Shown here: positions 10,395 to 19,354 of the stretch, in pieces
Layout of the letters: each line of letters opens with the position of its first letter
Numbering within the stretch: position 1 is the stretch's first letter
Origin: Paraburkholderia caffeinitolerans
GTDB taxonomy: Bacteria; Pseudomonadota; Gammaproteobacteria; Burkholderiales; Burkholderiaceae
Assembly (NCBI RefSeq): GCF_902859945.1
Contig: NZ_CADIKL010000001.1
Location: 62,001 to 126,000 of the forward strand
Direction: 5' to 3'
DNA length: 64,000 bases
Notes under the pieces: generated by a model
The model's input: only the letters and a program-made list of their open reading frames with translations
What the model was told of the DNA's origin: nothing
Databases searched by the model: none
Position numbers and translations under genes: made by a program

Positions 10395-12758
10395 ATGCCC
10401 TCGTCCGTTAGCCGATTGATTTCCAAAGCCGATGCCACGAGCGAAGCGCACGACGACGTGCGCGAGCCAGCCAGGGCGCGTGCGGCCCCGGATGCGACCG
10501 CGCCCGAGGACGGCAGCGAGCCGCAGGCGCCGAAGGCCACAGCGCCGCGCAAACGCGCAGCCGGCAAGCCATCGGCCGACAAAGCCACGGACAACGCCAC
10601 GGACAAAGCCGCAGTCAAAGGCGGCGACGGCGCCACGGCCAAAGACAAGCCCAAGCTCGCCAAAACCGCCGACCGCCTTGCCAAACTCGGCCTGCGCAGC
10701 GACATCGATCTGGTGCTGCATCTGCCGATGCGCTACGAGGACGAGACCACGCTCACGCCCATCGGCGAACTGCTGCCGGGCGGCATGGCGCAGACCGAAG
10801 GCGTGGTGTTCGACAACGAGATCGCTTATCGCCCGCGCCGCCAGTTGCTCGTGAAGCTGCAGGATCACAACGGCGACGAACTCCACTTGCGCTTCCTGAA
10901 CTTCTACGGCTCGCAGGTCACGCAGATGGCGATCGGCAAGCGCTTGCGCGTGCGCGGCGATGTGCGCGGCGGCTTTTTCGGCATGGAGATGGTGCATCCG
11001 GCGGTGAAGGTTGTCGAAGGCGACACGCCACTGCCGCAGGCGCTCACACCGGTGTATCCGTCGACGGCGGGCGTGAGCCAGGCGTATCTGCGCAAGGCGA
11101 TCGACAATGCGCTCGCGCGTGCGCATCTGCCCGAGCTTCTGCCCGATACGGTGGCGCACGAGTTCATGGAGCCGCTGAACCTGCCGCCTTTGATGGAGGC
11201 AGTGAACACGCTGCACCATCCGCCCATTGATGCCGACGAGCACGAGTTTATCGACGGCACGCACCCCGCGTGGACGCGCATCAAGTTCGACGAACTGCTC
11301 GCGCAGCAGCTTTCGCTCAAGCGCGCGCACGAGGAGCGCCGCACGCGCGCCGCGCCCGCGATGACGCGTCACGTGGCCGGACGCGATTCGAGCACGGCGC
11401 TGCTCGCGCGCTTGCGCGCGGCGCTGCCCTTTACGCTAACCGGGGCACAGGAGCGCGTGGTCGAGGAGATCGCGCGCGACCTCGAACAGCCGCACCCGAT
11501 GCAGCGTCTTTTGCAAGGCGACGTGGGCAGCGGCAAGACCGTGGTGGCGGCGCTCGCCGCCGCGCAGGCCATCGACGCCGGCTATCAGGCCGCGCTCATG
11601 GCGCCCACCGAAATTCTCGCGGAGCAGCACGCGCGCAAGCTGCGCGGCTGGCTCGAGCCGCTCGGCGTGCAGGTGGCCTGGCTCTCGGGCAGCCTCAAGG
11701 CGAAGGAAAAGCGCGCCGCGCTCGAAGCCGCGGCGCTGGGCACGGCGCAGCTCGTGATCGGCACGCACGCGATCATTCAGGACGCCGTGGAATTCGCGCG
11801 GCTCGGTCTCGTGATCGTCGACGAACAGCATCGCTTCGGCGTCGAGCAGCGCCTCGCGCTGCGCGCCAAGGCCCAAAACGCGAAGACGCCTGAGCAAACC
11901 ACGGCGGCGGCTACTGCCACGGCGGCGCGCGAGTTCCAGCCGCACCAGTTGATGATGTCGGCGACGCCCATTCCGCGCACGCTCGCCATGACGTACTACG
12001 CGGACCTCGATGTCTCCACCATCGACGAGTTGCCGCCCGGCCGCACGCCGATTCTCACGAAGCTGATCTCCGACGCGCGCCGCGAAGAGGTGATCGCGCG
12101 GGTGCGCGCGGCGGCGCTCACGGGGCGCCAGGTGTACTGGGTGTGCCCGCTGATCGAGGAAAGCGAGACGCTGCAGCTGCAGACCGCGGTGGAGACCTAC
12201 GAAACGCTCGTGGCCGCGCTTCCCGAGCTCACGGTCGGGCTCGTGCACGGACGTCTTGCGTCGGCGGACAAGGCCGCCGTGATGGACGCGTTTTCACGCA
12301 ACGAAGTGCAATTGCTGGTCGCGACTACGGTGATCGAAGTGGGTGTGGACGTGCCCAACGCCTCGCTGATGGTGATCGAGCACGCCGAGCGCTTCGGGCT
12401 CGCGCAGTTGCATCAATTGCGGGGGCGGGTGGGGCGCGGCAGTGCGGCGTCGGTCTGCCTGCTGCTCTATAGCGGACCGCTCTCGCTCACGGGGCGCGCG
12501 CGGCTGCAGACCATGCGCGAGACCACCGACGGCTTCGAGATCGCGCGCCGCGATCTCGAGATTCGCGGCCCCGGCGAGTTCCTCGGCGCACGCCAGTCGG
12601 GCGCGGCCATGCTGCGCTTCGCGAGTCTCGAAAACGACGCCTGGCTGATCGACCCCGCGCGAGACGCGGCGGAGTGCCTGCTGCGCGAGTGGCCGCACGT
12701 CGTCACGCAGCATCTGAACCGCTGGCTTGGCGCGCGCGAGCAGTATCTGAAGGCCTGA
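10395..12758 (+). CDS. recG: ATP-dependent DNA helicase RecG with N-terminal extension
   Basis: A branch-migrating helicase that remodels stalled replication forks and recombination intermediates. From ATG 10395 it has 787 residues against about 693 in E. coli. Residues 1 to about 85 are a low-complexity Ala/Lys/Asp/Thr segment (for example [15 protein letters not shown]) before the wedge domain, which begins near [14 protein letters not shown]. The helicase motor has Walker A GDVGSGKT (375-382), the DExH-type [20 protein letters not shown] and [10 protein letters not shown] further Thr/Ala-rich insert ([16 protein letters not shown]) sits just before the SAT motif. It lies upstream of oxyR, as in other proteobacteria; oxyR has its own upstream box. 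Confidence 0.95.
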   Translation: MPSSVSRLISKADATSEAHDDVREPARARAAPDATAPEDGSEPQAPKATAPRKRAAGKPSADKATDNATDKAAVKGGDGATAKDKPKLAKTADRLAKLGLRSDIDLVLHLPMRYEDETTLTPIGELLPGGMAQTEGVVFDNEIAYRPRRQLLVKLQDHNGDELHLRFLNFYGSQVTQMAIGKRLRVRGDVRGGFFGMEMVHPAVKVVEGDTPLPQALTPVYPSTAGVSQAYLRKAIDNALARAHLPELLPDTVAHEFMEPLNLPPLMEAVNTLHHPPIDADEHEFIDGTHPAWTRIKFDELLAQQLSLKRAHEERRTRAAPAMTRHVAGRDSSTALLARLRAALPFTLTGAQERVVEEIARDLEQPHPMQRLLQGDVGSGKTVVAALAAAQAIDAGYQAALMAPTEILAEQHARKLRGWLEPLGVQVAWLSGSLKAKEKRAALEAAALGTAQLVIGTHAIIQDAVEFARLGLVIVDEQHRFGVEQRLALRAKAQNAKTPEQTTAAATATAAREFQPHQLMMSATPIPRTLAMTYYADLDVSTIDELPPGRTPILTKLISDARREEVIARVRAAALTGRQVYWVCPLIEESETLQLQTAVETYETLVAALPELTVGLVHGRLASADKAAVMDAFSRNEVQLLVATTVIEVGVDVPNASLMVIEHAERFGLAQLHQLRGRVGRGSAASVCLLLYSGPLSLTGRARLQTMRETTDGFEIARRDLEIRGPGEFLGARQSGAAMLRFASLENDAWLIDPARDAAECLLREWPHVVTQHLNRWLGAREQYLKA

Positions 12759-12903
12759 TGTAGGTCCAGGGGCTGATCACGGACATCGTCGCCAGCGAAA
12801 TTTCGCACGCGCGGAACCCGCGCGCCGCCGCGCCGTCTGAGCGTTCATGTGATCCCGCCCCGCATAGGGGTGTTGATTATTGGCGAATGGTCGCCATAGG
12901 TGT

Positions 12904-12918
12904 ATAAGTACAAACTAT
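12904..12918 (+). promoter_or_regulatory. OxyR-like half-operator upstream of oxyR
   Basis: ATAA-N7-CTAT (ATAA 12904-12907, CTAT 12915-12918), 33 bases before the oxyR ATG. The known OxyR operator repeats ATAG-N7-CTAT; this is one half-site with one mismatch. An extra ATAG lies at 12896-12899. It suggests autoregulation. Inferred from sequence only. Confidence 0.4.
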
Positions 12919-12950
12919 TGATTCACCTCTTTTGATTGGTCCCCAAAGAA

Positions 12951-13910
12951 ATGACGCTCACAGAATTGAAATACATCGTCGCTGTTGCCCGCGAGCGCCA
13001 TTTTGGACGGGCCGCCGAGGCGTGCTTCGTGAGCCAGCCGACCTTGTCGGTTGCGATCAAGAAGCTCGAAGACGAGTTGAACGTGCAGATTTTCGAGCGC
13101 GGCACGAGCGAAGTGAGCGTGACGCCGATTGGCGAGCAGATCGTGACGCAGGCGCAGCGCGTGCTCGAACAGACGCTCGCGATCAAGGAAATCGCCAAGC
13201 AGGGCAAGGATCCGCTCGTCGGTCCGCTGCGTCTGGGCGTGATCTATACGATCGGGCCGTACCTGCTGCCCACGCTCGTCAAGCAGATGATCAAGCGGGT
13301 CCCGCAGATGCCGCTGATGCTCCAGGAGAACTACACGCTCAAGCTGATCGAGTTGCTCAAGCAGGGTGAGATCGACGTGGCGATCATGGCGCTGCCGTTT
13401 CCCGAAACCGGGCTCACGCTGCGCGCGCTCTACGACGAGCCGTTCGTGGTCGCGCTGCCCTCGGGCCATGCGTGGGAGCAGCGCGAGAAGATCGACCCCG
13501 ACGACCTCAAGCAGGAAACCATGCTGCTGCTCGGCAGCGGCCATTGCTTCCGGGACCACGTGCTGGGCGTCTGTCCCGAGCTGATGCGTTTTTCGCAGAA
13601 CGCCGACGGCATCCAGAAGACCTTCGAAGGCTCGTCGCTGGAGACGATCCGCCATATGGTGGCGAGCGGCGTGGGGATCACGGTGCTGCCGCGCATGTCG
13701 GTCACCGAAGTGAAGCCGCATGCGGGTGGCGTGGATTCGGGCCTGCTTTCTTACGTGCCGTTCGACGAGCCGGTGCCGGATCGCCGTGTCGTGATCGCCT
13801 GGCGCAAGAGCTTTACGCGCATGCCGGCGATCGAGGCTATCGTCGATGCAATTCACGCCTGCGAACTGCCGGGCGTGAAGCGGGTTGAAGCGCCTGCCGA
13901 GGCCGCTTGA
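12951..13910 (+). CDS. oxyR: Hydrogen peroxide-responsive LysR-type regulator OxyR
   Basis: A 319-residue transcription activator of peroxide-defence genes. The N-terminal 60 residues are a LysR helix-turn-helix (FGRAAEACFVSQPTLSVAIKKLEDEL). The regulatory domain carries the two redox cysteines in the right place, Cys199 (GSGHCFRD) and Cys208 (LGVCPEL), the same numbers as in E. coli OxyR, where they form the peroxide-sensing disulfide. ATG 12951 (MTLTELKYIVAV) is the family start; a TTG at 12936 would add five residues. Downstream lie a catalase and dps, typical OxyR targets, in the same direction, so this is most likely the local regulator of that block. Confidence 0.97.
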   Translation: MTLTELKYIVAVARERHFGRAAEACFVSQPTLSVAIKKLEDELNVQIFERGTSEVSVTPIGEQIVTQAQRVLEQTLAIKEIAKQGKDPLVGPLRLGVIYTIGPYLLPTLVKQMIKRVPQMPLMLQENYTLKLIELLKQGEIDVAIMALPFPETGLTLRALYDEPFVVALPSGHAWEQREKIDPDDLKQETMLLLGSGHCFRDHVLGVCPELMRFSQNADGIQKTFEGSSLETIRHMVASGVGITVLPRMSVTEVKPHAGGVDSGLLSYVPFDEPVPDRRVVIAWRKSFTRMPAIEAIVDAIHACELPGVKRVEAPAEAA

Positions 13911-14006
13911 AGTCCGCCTGAAGTTTTATCGCCCCGCGCGTCAGGTGCGCGTGGGGCATGCTCTCCCGCCTGACTTTCCCCCTTCGCTTTCTATCGTGTG
14001 ACCCCA

Positions 14007-14032
14007 ATAAGTCACGTCTATTAGATAGATAA
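14007..14032 (+). promoter_or_regulatory. OxyR-like operator upstream of the catalase leader
   Basis: ATAA (14007-14010), N7, CTAT (14018-14021), N7, ATAA (14029-14032), matching the phase of the OxyR ATAG-N7-CTAT-N7-ATAG pattern with one mismatch in each ATAA. It sits in a markedly AT-rich island (about 14018-14070) of the otherwise GC-rich window. The same ATAA-N7-CTAT core precedes oxyR. Confidence 0.45.
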
Positions 14033-14111
14033 AATTAATTAAATTTCAAATATCAATAGTGCTTGATACAGTTCTTTTCACTGATCCACTCAGGACGAAC
14101 TGGAGAAAGCG

Positions 14112-14234
14112 ATGCAAACCAACGTTCCGAACCCCGCCGCCGCAACGGTTCAAGCGTCCGCCCCAACGAGCGTCATCGCGGGCCTGCGCACTGTCGCGTT
14201 TTCGTTGCTCGTCGACCGGGCGCTCTCCGCCTGA
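14112..14234 (+). CDS. Candidate 40-aa leader or small protein upstream of catalase
   Basis: An open frame of 40 codons starting at ATG 14112 with an excellent ribosome site (GGAG, 7 bases before the ATG), ending TGA 14234, 30 bases before the catalase start. The product is Ala/Thr/Ser/Pro-rich at first, then an amphipathic or weakly hydrophobic end (SVIAGLRTVAFSLLVDRALS). Codon third positions are mostly G/C, as in real genes here. It lies between the candidate OxyR site and the catalase, so it should be on the catalase mRNA. I do not recognise a family. It could be a real small protein, a regulatory leader ORF, or chance. Confidence 0.5.
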   Translation: MQTNVPNPAAATVQASAPTSVIAGLRTVAFSLLVDRALSA

Positions 14235-14264
14235 CCGATTCCCCGCACTTATCAGGAGTCCAGA

Positions 14265-15722
14265 ATGACCGACCGTACCCTTACCTCCGCCGCAGGCGCA
14301 CCCGTCGTCGACAATCAGAACTCGCTCACCGCGGGCCCGCGCGGCCCGGTGCTGTTGCAGGACGTGTGGCTGATCGAAAAGCTCGCGCACTTCGACCGCG
14401 AAGTGATTCCCGAGCGCCGCGTGCATGCAAAGGGTTCGGGCGCGTTCGGCACGCTCAAGGTCACGCACGACATCTCGCGCTACACGAAAGCCAAAGTGTT
14501 CAGCGAAGTCGGCAAGGAAACGCCGCTTTTCATGCGCTTTTCGACGGTCGCGGGCGAGCGCGGCGCCGCCGATGCAGAACGCGACGTGCGTGGCTTCTCG
14601 ATCAAGTTCTACACGGAAGAGGGCAACTGGGACGTCGTCGGCAACAACACGCCGGTGTTCTTTATTCGCGATCCGCTCAAGTTCCCGGACTTCATCCACA
14701 CGCAAAAGCGCGATCCGCGCACGAATCTGCGCAGCAACGTCGCGGCGTGGGACTTCTGGTCGCGTCATCCGGAGTCGCTGCATCAGGTCACGATCGTCAT
14801 GAGCGATCGCGGCATTCCGAAGAACTATCGGCAGCAGCACGGCTTCGGCTCGCACACGTTCTCGTTCATCAACGCGAACAACGAGCGCTTCTACGTGAAG
14901 TTCCACTTCAAGTCGGCGCAGGGCGTGGAGAACTACACCGATGCCGAAGCGGCGCAGGTGGTCGCGCAGGACCGCGAGTCGGCGCAGCGCGATCTCTACA
15001 ACGAGATCGAGAAGCGCAATTTCCCGAAGTGGCATTTCCGCATTCAGGTGATGCCCGAGGCCGATACCGCCAAGGTGCCGTACAACCCGTTCGACATCAC
15101 GAAGGTGTGGCCGCACAAGGATTACCCGTTGATCGACGTGGGCACGATCGAGCTCAATCGCAACCCGGAGAACTATTTCGCCGATGTCGAGCAGGCTGCG
15201 TTCACGCCTGCCAACGTGGTGCCGGGCATCGGCTTCTCGCCGGACCGCTTGTTGCAGGGGCGTTTGTTTTCGTATGGCGACACGCAGCGTTATCGCCTCG
15301 GCATCAACCATCACCAGATTCCGGTGAATGCGCCGCGCTGCCCGTTCCACTCGTTTCACCGTGACGGCGCGCTGCGCAGTGACGGCAATCTCGGCGGTAC
15401 GGTGAACTACGAGCCTAGCCGCGCAGGTGAATTCGTGCAGCGCCCGCAGGCCGGCGAGCCGGCGCTCGCGGCCGGAGCGGTCGATCACTACGATCACCGC
15501 GAGGACGATGACTACTACAGCCAGCCAGGCGCGCTGTTCCGCCTGTTCGATGCGGGGCAGCGCGAACGGCTCTTCGGCAATATCGCGCGAGCCATCGAGG
15601 GCGTGCCCGACGACATCGTGCAACGGCAGATCGAGCATTTCCGACGCGCCGATCCGGCTTACGCGCAAGGCGTGATCGAGGCGATTGCCGCACTCGCCGA
15701 GGCGCGCAAGGCGGCGCGGTAG
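14265..15722 (+). CDS. katA: Monofunctional haem catalase (clade 3, KatA type)
   Basis: Converts hydrogen peroxide to water and oxygen in the cytoplasm. The 485 residues have the family's key residues at the same numbers as Proteus mirabilis catalase: distal His54 ([13 protein letters not shown]), Asn127 ([11 protein letters not shown]) and proximal haem ligand Tyr337 ([14 protein letters not shown]). The size marks a small-subunit, NADPH-binding clade-3 catalase rather than a KatE or KatG type. The ribosome site is AGGAG, 6 bases before ATG 14265. It sits between oxyR and dps; in several Burkholderia species katG occupies this kind of position, so the choice of catalase is a lineage feature. 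Probably OxyR-controlled. Confidence 0.96.
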   Translation: MTDRTLTSAAGAPVVDNQNSLTAGPRGPVLLQDVWLIEKLAHFDREVIPERRVHAKGSGAFGTLKVTHDISRYTKAKVFSEVGKETPLFMRFSTVAGERGAADAERDVRGFSIKFYTEEGNWDVVGNNTPVFFIRDPLKFPDFIHTQKRDPRTNLRSNVAAWDFWSRHPESLHQVTIVMSDRGIPKNYRQQHGFGSHTFSFINANNERFYVKFHFKSAQGVENYTDAEAAQVVAQDRESAQRDLYNEIEKRNFPKWHFRIQVMPEADTAKVPYNPFDITKVWPHKDYPLIDVGTIELNRNPENYFADVEQAAFTPANVVPGIGFSPDRLLQGRLFSYGDTQRYRLGINHHQIPVNAPRCPFHSFHRDGALRSDGNLGGTVNYEPSRAGEFVQRPQAGEPALAAGAVDHYDHREDDDYYSQPGALFRLFDAGQRERLFGNIARAIEGVPDDIVQRQIEHFRRADPAYAQGVIEAIAALAEARKAAR

Positions 15723-15811
15723 TCGCGAAACATAGAGAGAAAGGGGGCGGCGTGGCGTTGCATTGGGCGCCCGCCGCTGCCTGTAAGGCAAGACGTCACA
15801 GGAGCACGATC

Positions 15812-15997
15812 ATGACCAGGACGATGACGATGACACTCAAGGCTGTGGGCCCGGGCCGCGGGGCCGCAATGGCGCGCACACGTGCCGAGGGTACGCAGAC
15901 GGTGCGCCGCGCCGTGGGCTTTGCGATCGTGGCGAGCGGCTTCGTGGCGCTCGCCGCGCAAGGGCTCGCGCATCTTGTCCCCTTGATGGGCCACTGA
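15812..15997 (+). CDS. Small single-pass membrane protein between catalase and dps
   Basis: A 61-residue protein from ATG 15812 with AGGAG 7 bases upstream. The N-terminal ~33 residues are basic and Thr/Arg-rich ([17 protein letters not shown]), then one hydrophobic stretch, [21 protein letters not shown], at about 35-55 that would span the membrane with the basic end inside. An in-frame ATG at 15752 gives an 81-residue version without a ribosome site. It lies 89 bases after the catalase and 26 bases before dps, in the same direction, so it is probably co-expressed in the peroxide response. No known family recognised; function unknown. Confidence 0.65.
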   Translation: MTRTMTMTLKAVGPGRGAAMARTRAEGTQTVRRAVGFAIVASGFVALAAQGLAHLVPLMGH

Positions 15998-16023
15998 GCC
16001 CGAACAACAAAAATGGAGTTCTC

Positions 16024-16512
16024 ATGGCTAAGAAACCTGTTGTGCAGCACGTGAACATCGGCATTAGCGACAAGGATCGCAAGAAGATCGCGCAGGGGCT
16101 CTCTCATCTGCTCGCGGACACCTACACGCTGTATCTGAAGACGCACAATTTCCACTGGAACGTTACGGGGCCGATGTTCAACACGCTCCATCTGATGTTC
16201 GAGACGCAGTACAACGAACTGGCGCTGGCCGTGGATGCCATCGCCGAGCGCATCCGCGCGCTGGGCGTGCACGCGCCGGGCAGCTACAAGGATTTCGCGA
16301 AGCTCTCGTCGATTCCGGAAGCCGATGGCGTGCCGGCCGCCGAGGACATGATTCGCCAGCTCGTGGAGGGCCAGGAAGCCGTGGTGCGTACCGCGCGCGC
16401 GATCTTCCCGGCGACGGAGGCCGCTAACGACGAGCCGACCGCTGACCTGCTCACGCAGCGCATGCAGACGCACGAGAAGACGGCGTGGATGCTGCGCTCG
16501 ATGCTGGCCTGA
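16024..16512 (+). CDS. dps: DNA-binding ferritin-like protein Dps
   Basis: A 162-residue subunit of a 12-mer that oxidises and stores iron using peroxide and binds DNA, limiting Fenton chemistry. The ferroxidase residues are present: His44 in the family signature [10 protein letters not shown], then His56, Glu60, Asp71 and Glu75 ([23 protein letters not shown]). The N-terminus is short and basic ([11 protein letters not shown]). The ribosome site lies just before the ATG (GGAG at 16015-16018). It is last in the oxyR-catalase-small protein-dps block. Confidence 0.97.
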   Translation: MAKKPVVQHVNIGISDKDRKKIAQGLSHLLADTYTLYLKTHNFHWNVTGPMFNTLHLMFETQYNELALAVDAIAERIRALGVHAPGSYKDFAKLSSIPEADGVPAAEDMIRQLVEGQEAVVRTARAIFPATEAANDEPTADLLTQRMQTHEKTAWMLRSMLA

Positions 16513-16528
16513 TTCTGGGTTCGGTGCC

Positions 16529-16564
16529 GGGCGCGATGTTGGGCACGATGTCGGGCACGATGCG
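16529..16564. repeat. Three 12-bp tandem repeats after dps
   Basis: GGGCGCGATGTT, GGGCACGATGTC and GGGCACGATGCG follow each other without gaps, starting 17 bases after the dps stop. A short imperfect minisatellite; it may vary in copy number between strains. Confidence 0.7.
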
Positions 16565-16667
16565 GGCGGCCCCGGGTAGCGCGGGATGCGGAGCCCGATG
16601 ATGGGCGGGCGGCGAGGCATCGCCGCTCTCGCCTACAATAGACGGCATTGTTTTCCCCGTTCCCATC

Positions 16668-17534
16668 ATGTTCGCCCGACTCCCGCTCTATCTGCGGCTC
16701 GTCCGCATGGACAAGCCGATCGGCAGCCTGCTGCTGCTGTGGCCGACGCTCAACGCACTGTGGATCGCCTCGAATGGCCATCCTTCGCTGTCGCTGCTCG
16801 TTATTTTCACGGTGGGCACGGTGCTCATGCGCTCGGCGGGCTGCGCGATCAACGATTACGCCGACCGCGACTTCGACCGCCATGTGAAGCGCACGGCCGA
16901 GCGACCCATTACGTCGGGCCGCATTCACGCATGGGAAGCGGTGGCGATTGCGGTCGTGCTCGCGTTTGTCTCGTTCCTCCTGATCCTGCCGCTCAACGCG
17001 CTTACCAAGCAGCTTTCGGTGGTGGCGCTGTTCGTGGCGGGTTCGTATCCGTTCACGAAGCGCTTTTTCGCGATTCCGCAGGCGTATCTGGGCATCGCGT
17101 TCGGCTTTGGCATTCCGATGGCGTTCGCCGCCATCCAGGATCAGGTGCCGATGCTCGCGTGGATCATGCTCATCGCGAATGTGTTCTGGTCGGTGGCCTA
17201 CGACACCGAATACGCGATGGTCGACCGCGACGACGACATCAAGATCGGCATCCGCACCTCGGCGCTCACGTTTGGCCGCTTCGACGTGCTCGCGGTCATG
17301 CTCTGCTATGCGGCCACGCTCGGCATCTATGTGTGGGTGGGCGTGACGCAGCACTTCGGCGCGCTGTACTGGCTCGGCTGGGCTGCAGCGGCGGGCTGCG
17401 CGGTCTACCATTACACGCTGATCAAAGACCGCGAGCGCATGCCGTGCTTCGCGGCGTTCCGCCATAACAACTGGCTGGGCGGCGCGCTGTTTGCGGGGAT
17501 CGCGGCGCACTACGCCGCTGCGAGCATCATGTGA
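16668..17534 (+). CDS. ubiA: 4-hydroxybenzoate octaprenyltransferase
   Basis: Attaches the polyprenyl tail to 4-hydroxybenzoate in ubiquinone synthesis, in the inner membrane. The 288 residues form about eight or nine helices with the two Asp-rich prenyl-diphosphate sites: [20 protein letters not shown] (first Asp at 63) and [17 protein letters not shown] (Asp179-Asp190). The length fits the family. A likely -10 box, TACAAT, is at 16634-16639. It ends at a terminator shared with proC. Confidence 0.97.
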   Translation: MFARLPLYLRLVRMDKPIGSLLLLWPTLNALWIASNGHPSLSLLVIFTVGTVLMRSAGCAINDYADRDFDRHVKRTAERPITSGRIHAWEAVAIAVVLAFVSFLLILPLNALTKQLSVVALFVAGSYPFTKRFFAIPQAYLGIAFGFGIPMAFAAIQDQVPMLAWIMLIANVFWSVAYDTEYAMVDRDDDIKIGIRTSALTFGRFDVLAVMLCYAATLGIYVWVGVTQHFGALYWLGWAAAAGCAVYHYTLIKDRERMPCFAAFRHNNWLGGALFAGIAAHYAAASIM

Positions 17535-17562
17535 TGCGATCCGGTTTCGCCCGGACCGACGT

Positions 17563-17590
17563 AAAAAAAGCGCCCGTGGGCGCTTTTTTT
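17563..17590. terminator. Bidirectional terminator between ubiA and proC
   Basis: Seven A, then GCGCCC, a two-base centre GT, GGGCGC and seven T. Symmetric, so it serves both convergent genes. Confidence 0.93.
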
Positions 17591-17619
17591 ACGTGTGCCA
17601 GCCTGGTTGGCCAGGCGGG

Positions 17620-18435
17620 TTACTGCTTGCCGAACTCTTCGCCCATCTCCTTCGCACGCGCGTCGGCGGCCAGCGCGCCGCGCACGATCGCGTCCTTGAT
17701 GGCCGACGCGTCGAACGACGCGAGCGCCGCGGCGGTGGTGCCGCCCTTCGACGTCACGCGCTCGCGCAGCACGGCGGGCGGCTCATCCGACTGCAGCGCA
17801 AGCTGCGCCGCGCCCGTGAAGGTCGCGATGGCGAGCGCGCGGCCTTGTTGCTCATCCATGCCGAGCTCGCGGGCCGCGGCTTCGAGCGCTTCGATGAAAT
17901 AGAACACGTAGGCCGGGCCGCTGCCCGAGATGGCCGTGACGGCGTCGATCTTGCTTTCGTCATCGAACCAGACGGTCTGGCTGACCGCGCCGAGCACGTT
18001 CGACGCCAGTTCGCGGCCTGCCGCGTCGACGCCGCTGCCGGCGCAGAGGCCGGTCGCGCCCATGCCGATCAGCGCGGGCGTGTTGGGCATCGTGCGCACG
18101 ACGCGCGCGTGGCCGCCCAGCCAGCGCGAGAGATCCTCGATGCGGATGCCCGCCATGATGCTGATCACGACCTGATGCGCGCCCAGATGCGGCGCGAGCG
18201 ATTGCGCCACGGCCTTGGCGATCTGCGGCTTCACCGCGAGCAGGACCGCGTCGTATTCGGCGAGCGCGGCGTCGGCGGCCGCGCCGGTGCGGATGCCGAA
18301 CTGATCCGTGCTGCGCTTGCGCGCGTCTTCGTTGGGATCGATCGCGTACAGGTCGCTGGCGGACACGCCCTTGCGGATCAAGCCGCCGATGATTGCAGCG
18401 GCCATGTTGCCGCCGCCGATGAAGGCAATTTTCAT
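17620..18435 (-). CDS. proC: Pyrroline-5-carboxylate reductase
   Basis: Last step of proline synthesis: reduces 1-pyrroline-5-carboxylate with NAD(P)H. 271 residues. It has an N-terminal Rossmann motif IAFIGGGNMAAAIIGG (residues 3-18), AVKPQ, VVRTMPNTPALIG, and the C-terminal dimer and active-site region AISGSGPAYVFYFIEALE with SKGGTTAAAL. ATG 18435 is the family start. It follows yggS by 22 bases, a very common pairing (yggS-proC), and they are probably one operon. Confidence 0.97.
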   Translation of the reverse strand: MKIAFIGGGNMAAAIIGGLIRKGVSASDLYAIDPNEDARKRSTDQFGIRTGAAADAALAEYDAVLLAVKPQIAKAVAQSLAPHLGAHQVVISIMAGIRIEDLSRWLGGHARVVRTMPNTPALIGMGATGLCAGSGVDAAGRELASNVLGAVSQTVWFDDESKIDAVTAISGSGPAYVFYFIEALEAAARELGMDEQQGRALAIATFTGAAQLALQSDEPPAVLRERVTSKGGTTAAALASFDASAIKDAIVRGALAADARAKEMGEEFGKQ

Positions 18436-18457
18436 GGTGATGGTGAGCGTCAGTGAA

Positions 18458-19162
18458 TCAGTGAGAGTAATCGCGCGTGCCGAAGATGGCGGTGCCGACG
18501 CGCACGATGGTCGCGCCTTCGAGCACGGCGGCTTCGAGATCCGCCGACATGCCCATCGAGAGCGTGTCGAGCGTAAGGCCATCGGCTCGCAATGAATTGA
18601 ATAGCTCGCGCAACTGCCGATGCGGCGCGCGTTGCGCATCGAGCGTGGCTTCGGGCTCGGGAATCGACATCAGCCCGCGCAAACGCAGATTCGGCAACGC
18701 GGCGATCGCATGCGCGACCTGCGCGGCTTCCTGCGGCGCGACGCCGCTCTTGGTGGCCTCGCCGCTCACGTTCACCTGCAAGCAGACGTTGAGCGGCGCC
18801 ATGCCTGCCGGGCGCTGTTCGGACAGGCGCTGCGCAATCTTGAGGCGGTCGACGGAATGTACCCAGTCGTAACGCTCGGCCACGAGGCGTGTCTTGTTCG
18901 ACTGCAATGGTCCGATGAAATGCCATTCGAGACTGGCGCGCAGGTCGGCGAGCGCCTCGATCTTGTCGACGGATTCCTGCACGTAGTTTTCGCCGAAAGC
19001 GCGCTGGCCCGCTGCGTGCGCGGCGCGCACGTCTTGTGCCGGAAAGGTCTTCGATACGGCGAGCAGCGCGACCGATTCCGGCGCGCGGCCGGCATTGTGC
19101 GCGGCGGCCGCGATGCGCTGGCGGACGGCTTCGAGATTGTGGGCGAAATCGGTCATCGGCAT
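18458..19162 (-). CDS. yggS: Pyridoxal phosphate homeostasis protein (YggS/PLPBP)
   Basis: A 234-residue alanine-racemase-fold protein that binds PLP without known catalysis and balances vitamin B6 and amino acid/keto acid pools. The PLP lysine is Lys38 in LLAVSKTFP, followed by FGENYVQE, EWHFIGPLQSNK and the phosphate-binding end LSMGMSADLEAAVLEGATIVRVGTAIFG. MPMTD and MTD are both possible starts, two residues apart. It precedes proC in the same direction. 192 bases without a recognisable gene separate it from glcF. Confidence 0.96.
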   Translation of the reverse strand: MPMTDFAHNLEAVRQRIAAAAHNAGRAPESVALLAVSKTFPAQDVRAAHAAGQRAFGENYVQESVDKIEALADLRASLEWHFIGPLQSNKTRLVAERYDWVHSVDRLKIAQRLSEQRPAGMAPLNVCLQVNVSGEATKSGVAPQEAAQVAHAIAALPNLRLRGLMSIPEPEATLDAQRAPHRQLRELFNSLRADGLTLDTLSMGMSADLEAAVLEGATIVRVGTAIFGTRDYSH

Positions 19163-19354
19163 GGAGGCTGGCTGCGCAGGCGTTGCTCAGCCGCAAGTGG
19201 CGCACGGGTGCGAAAGGGCAATTATACGGACCATTCAGACGGCACCCGGTGCGTGAAATCTGCTTTACGGTCCGCCGAAAGCCCTATGCCGAATGGCCGA
19301 CTGTTGGCGTGAGCGGCGTCTCGCTATGCTGGATCGTCATCGAAATCGCGGGAT

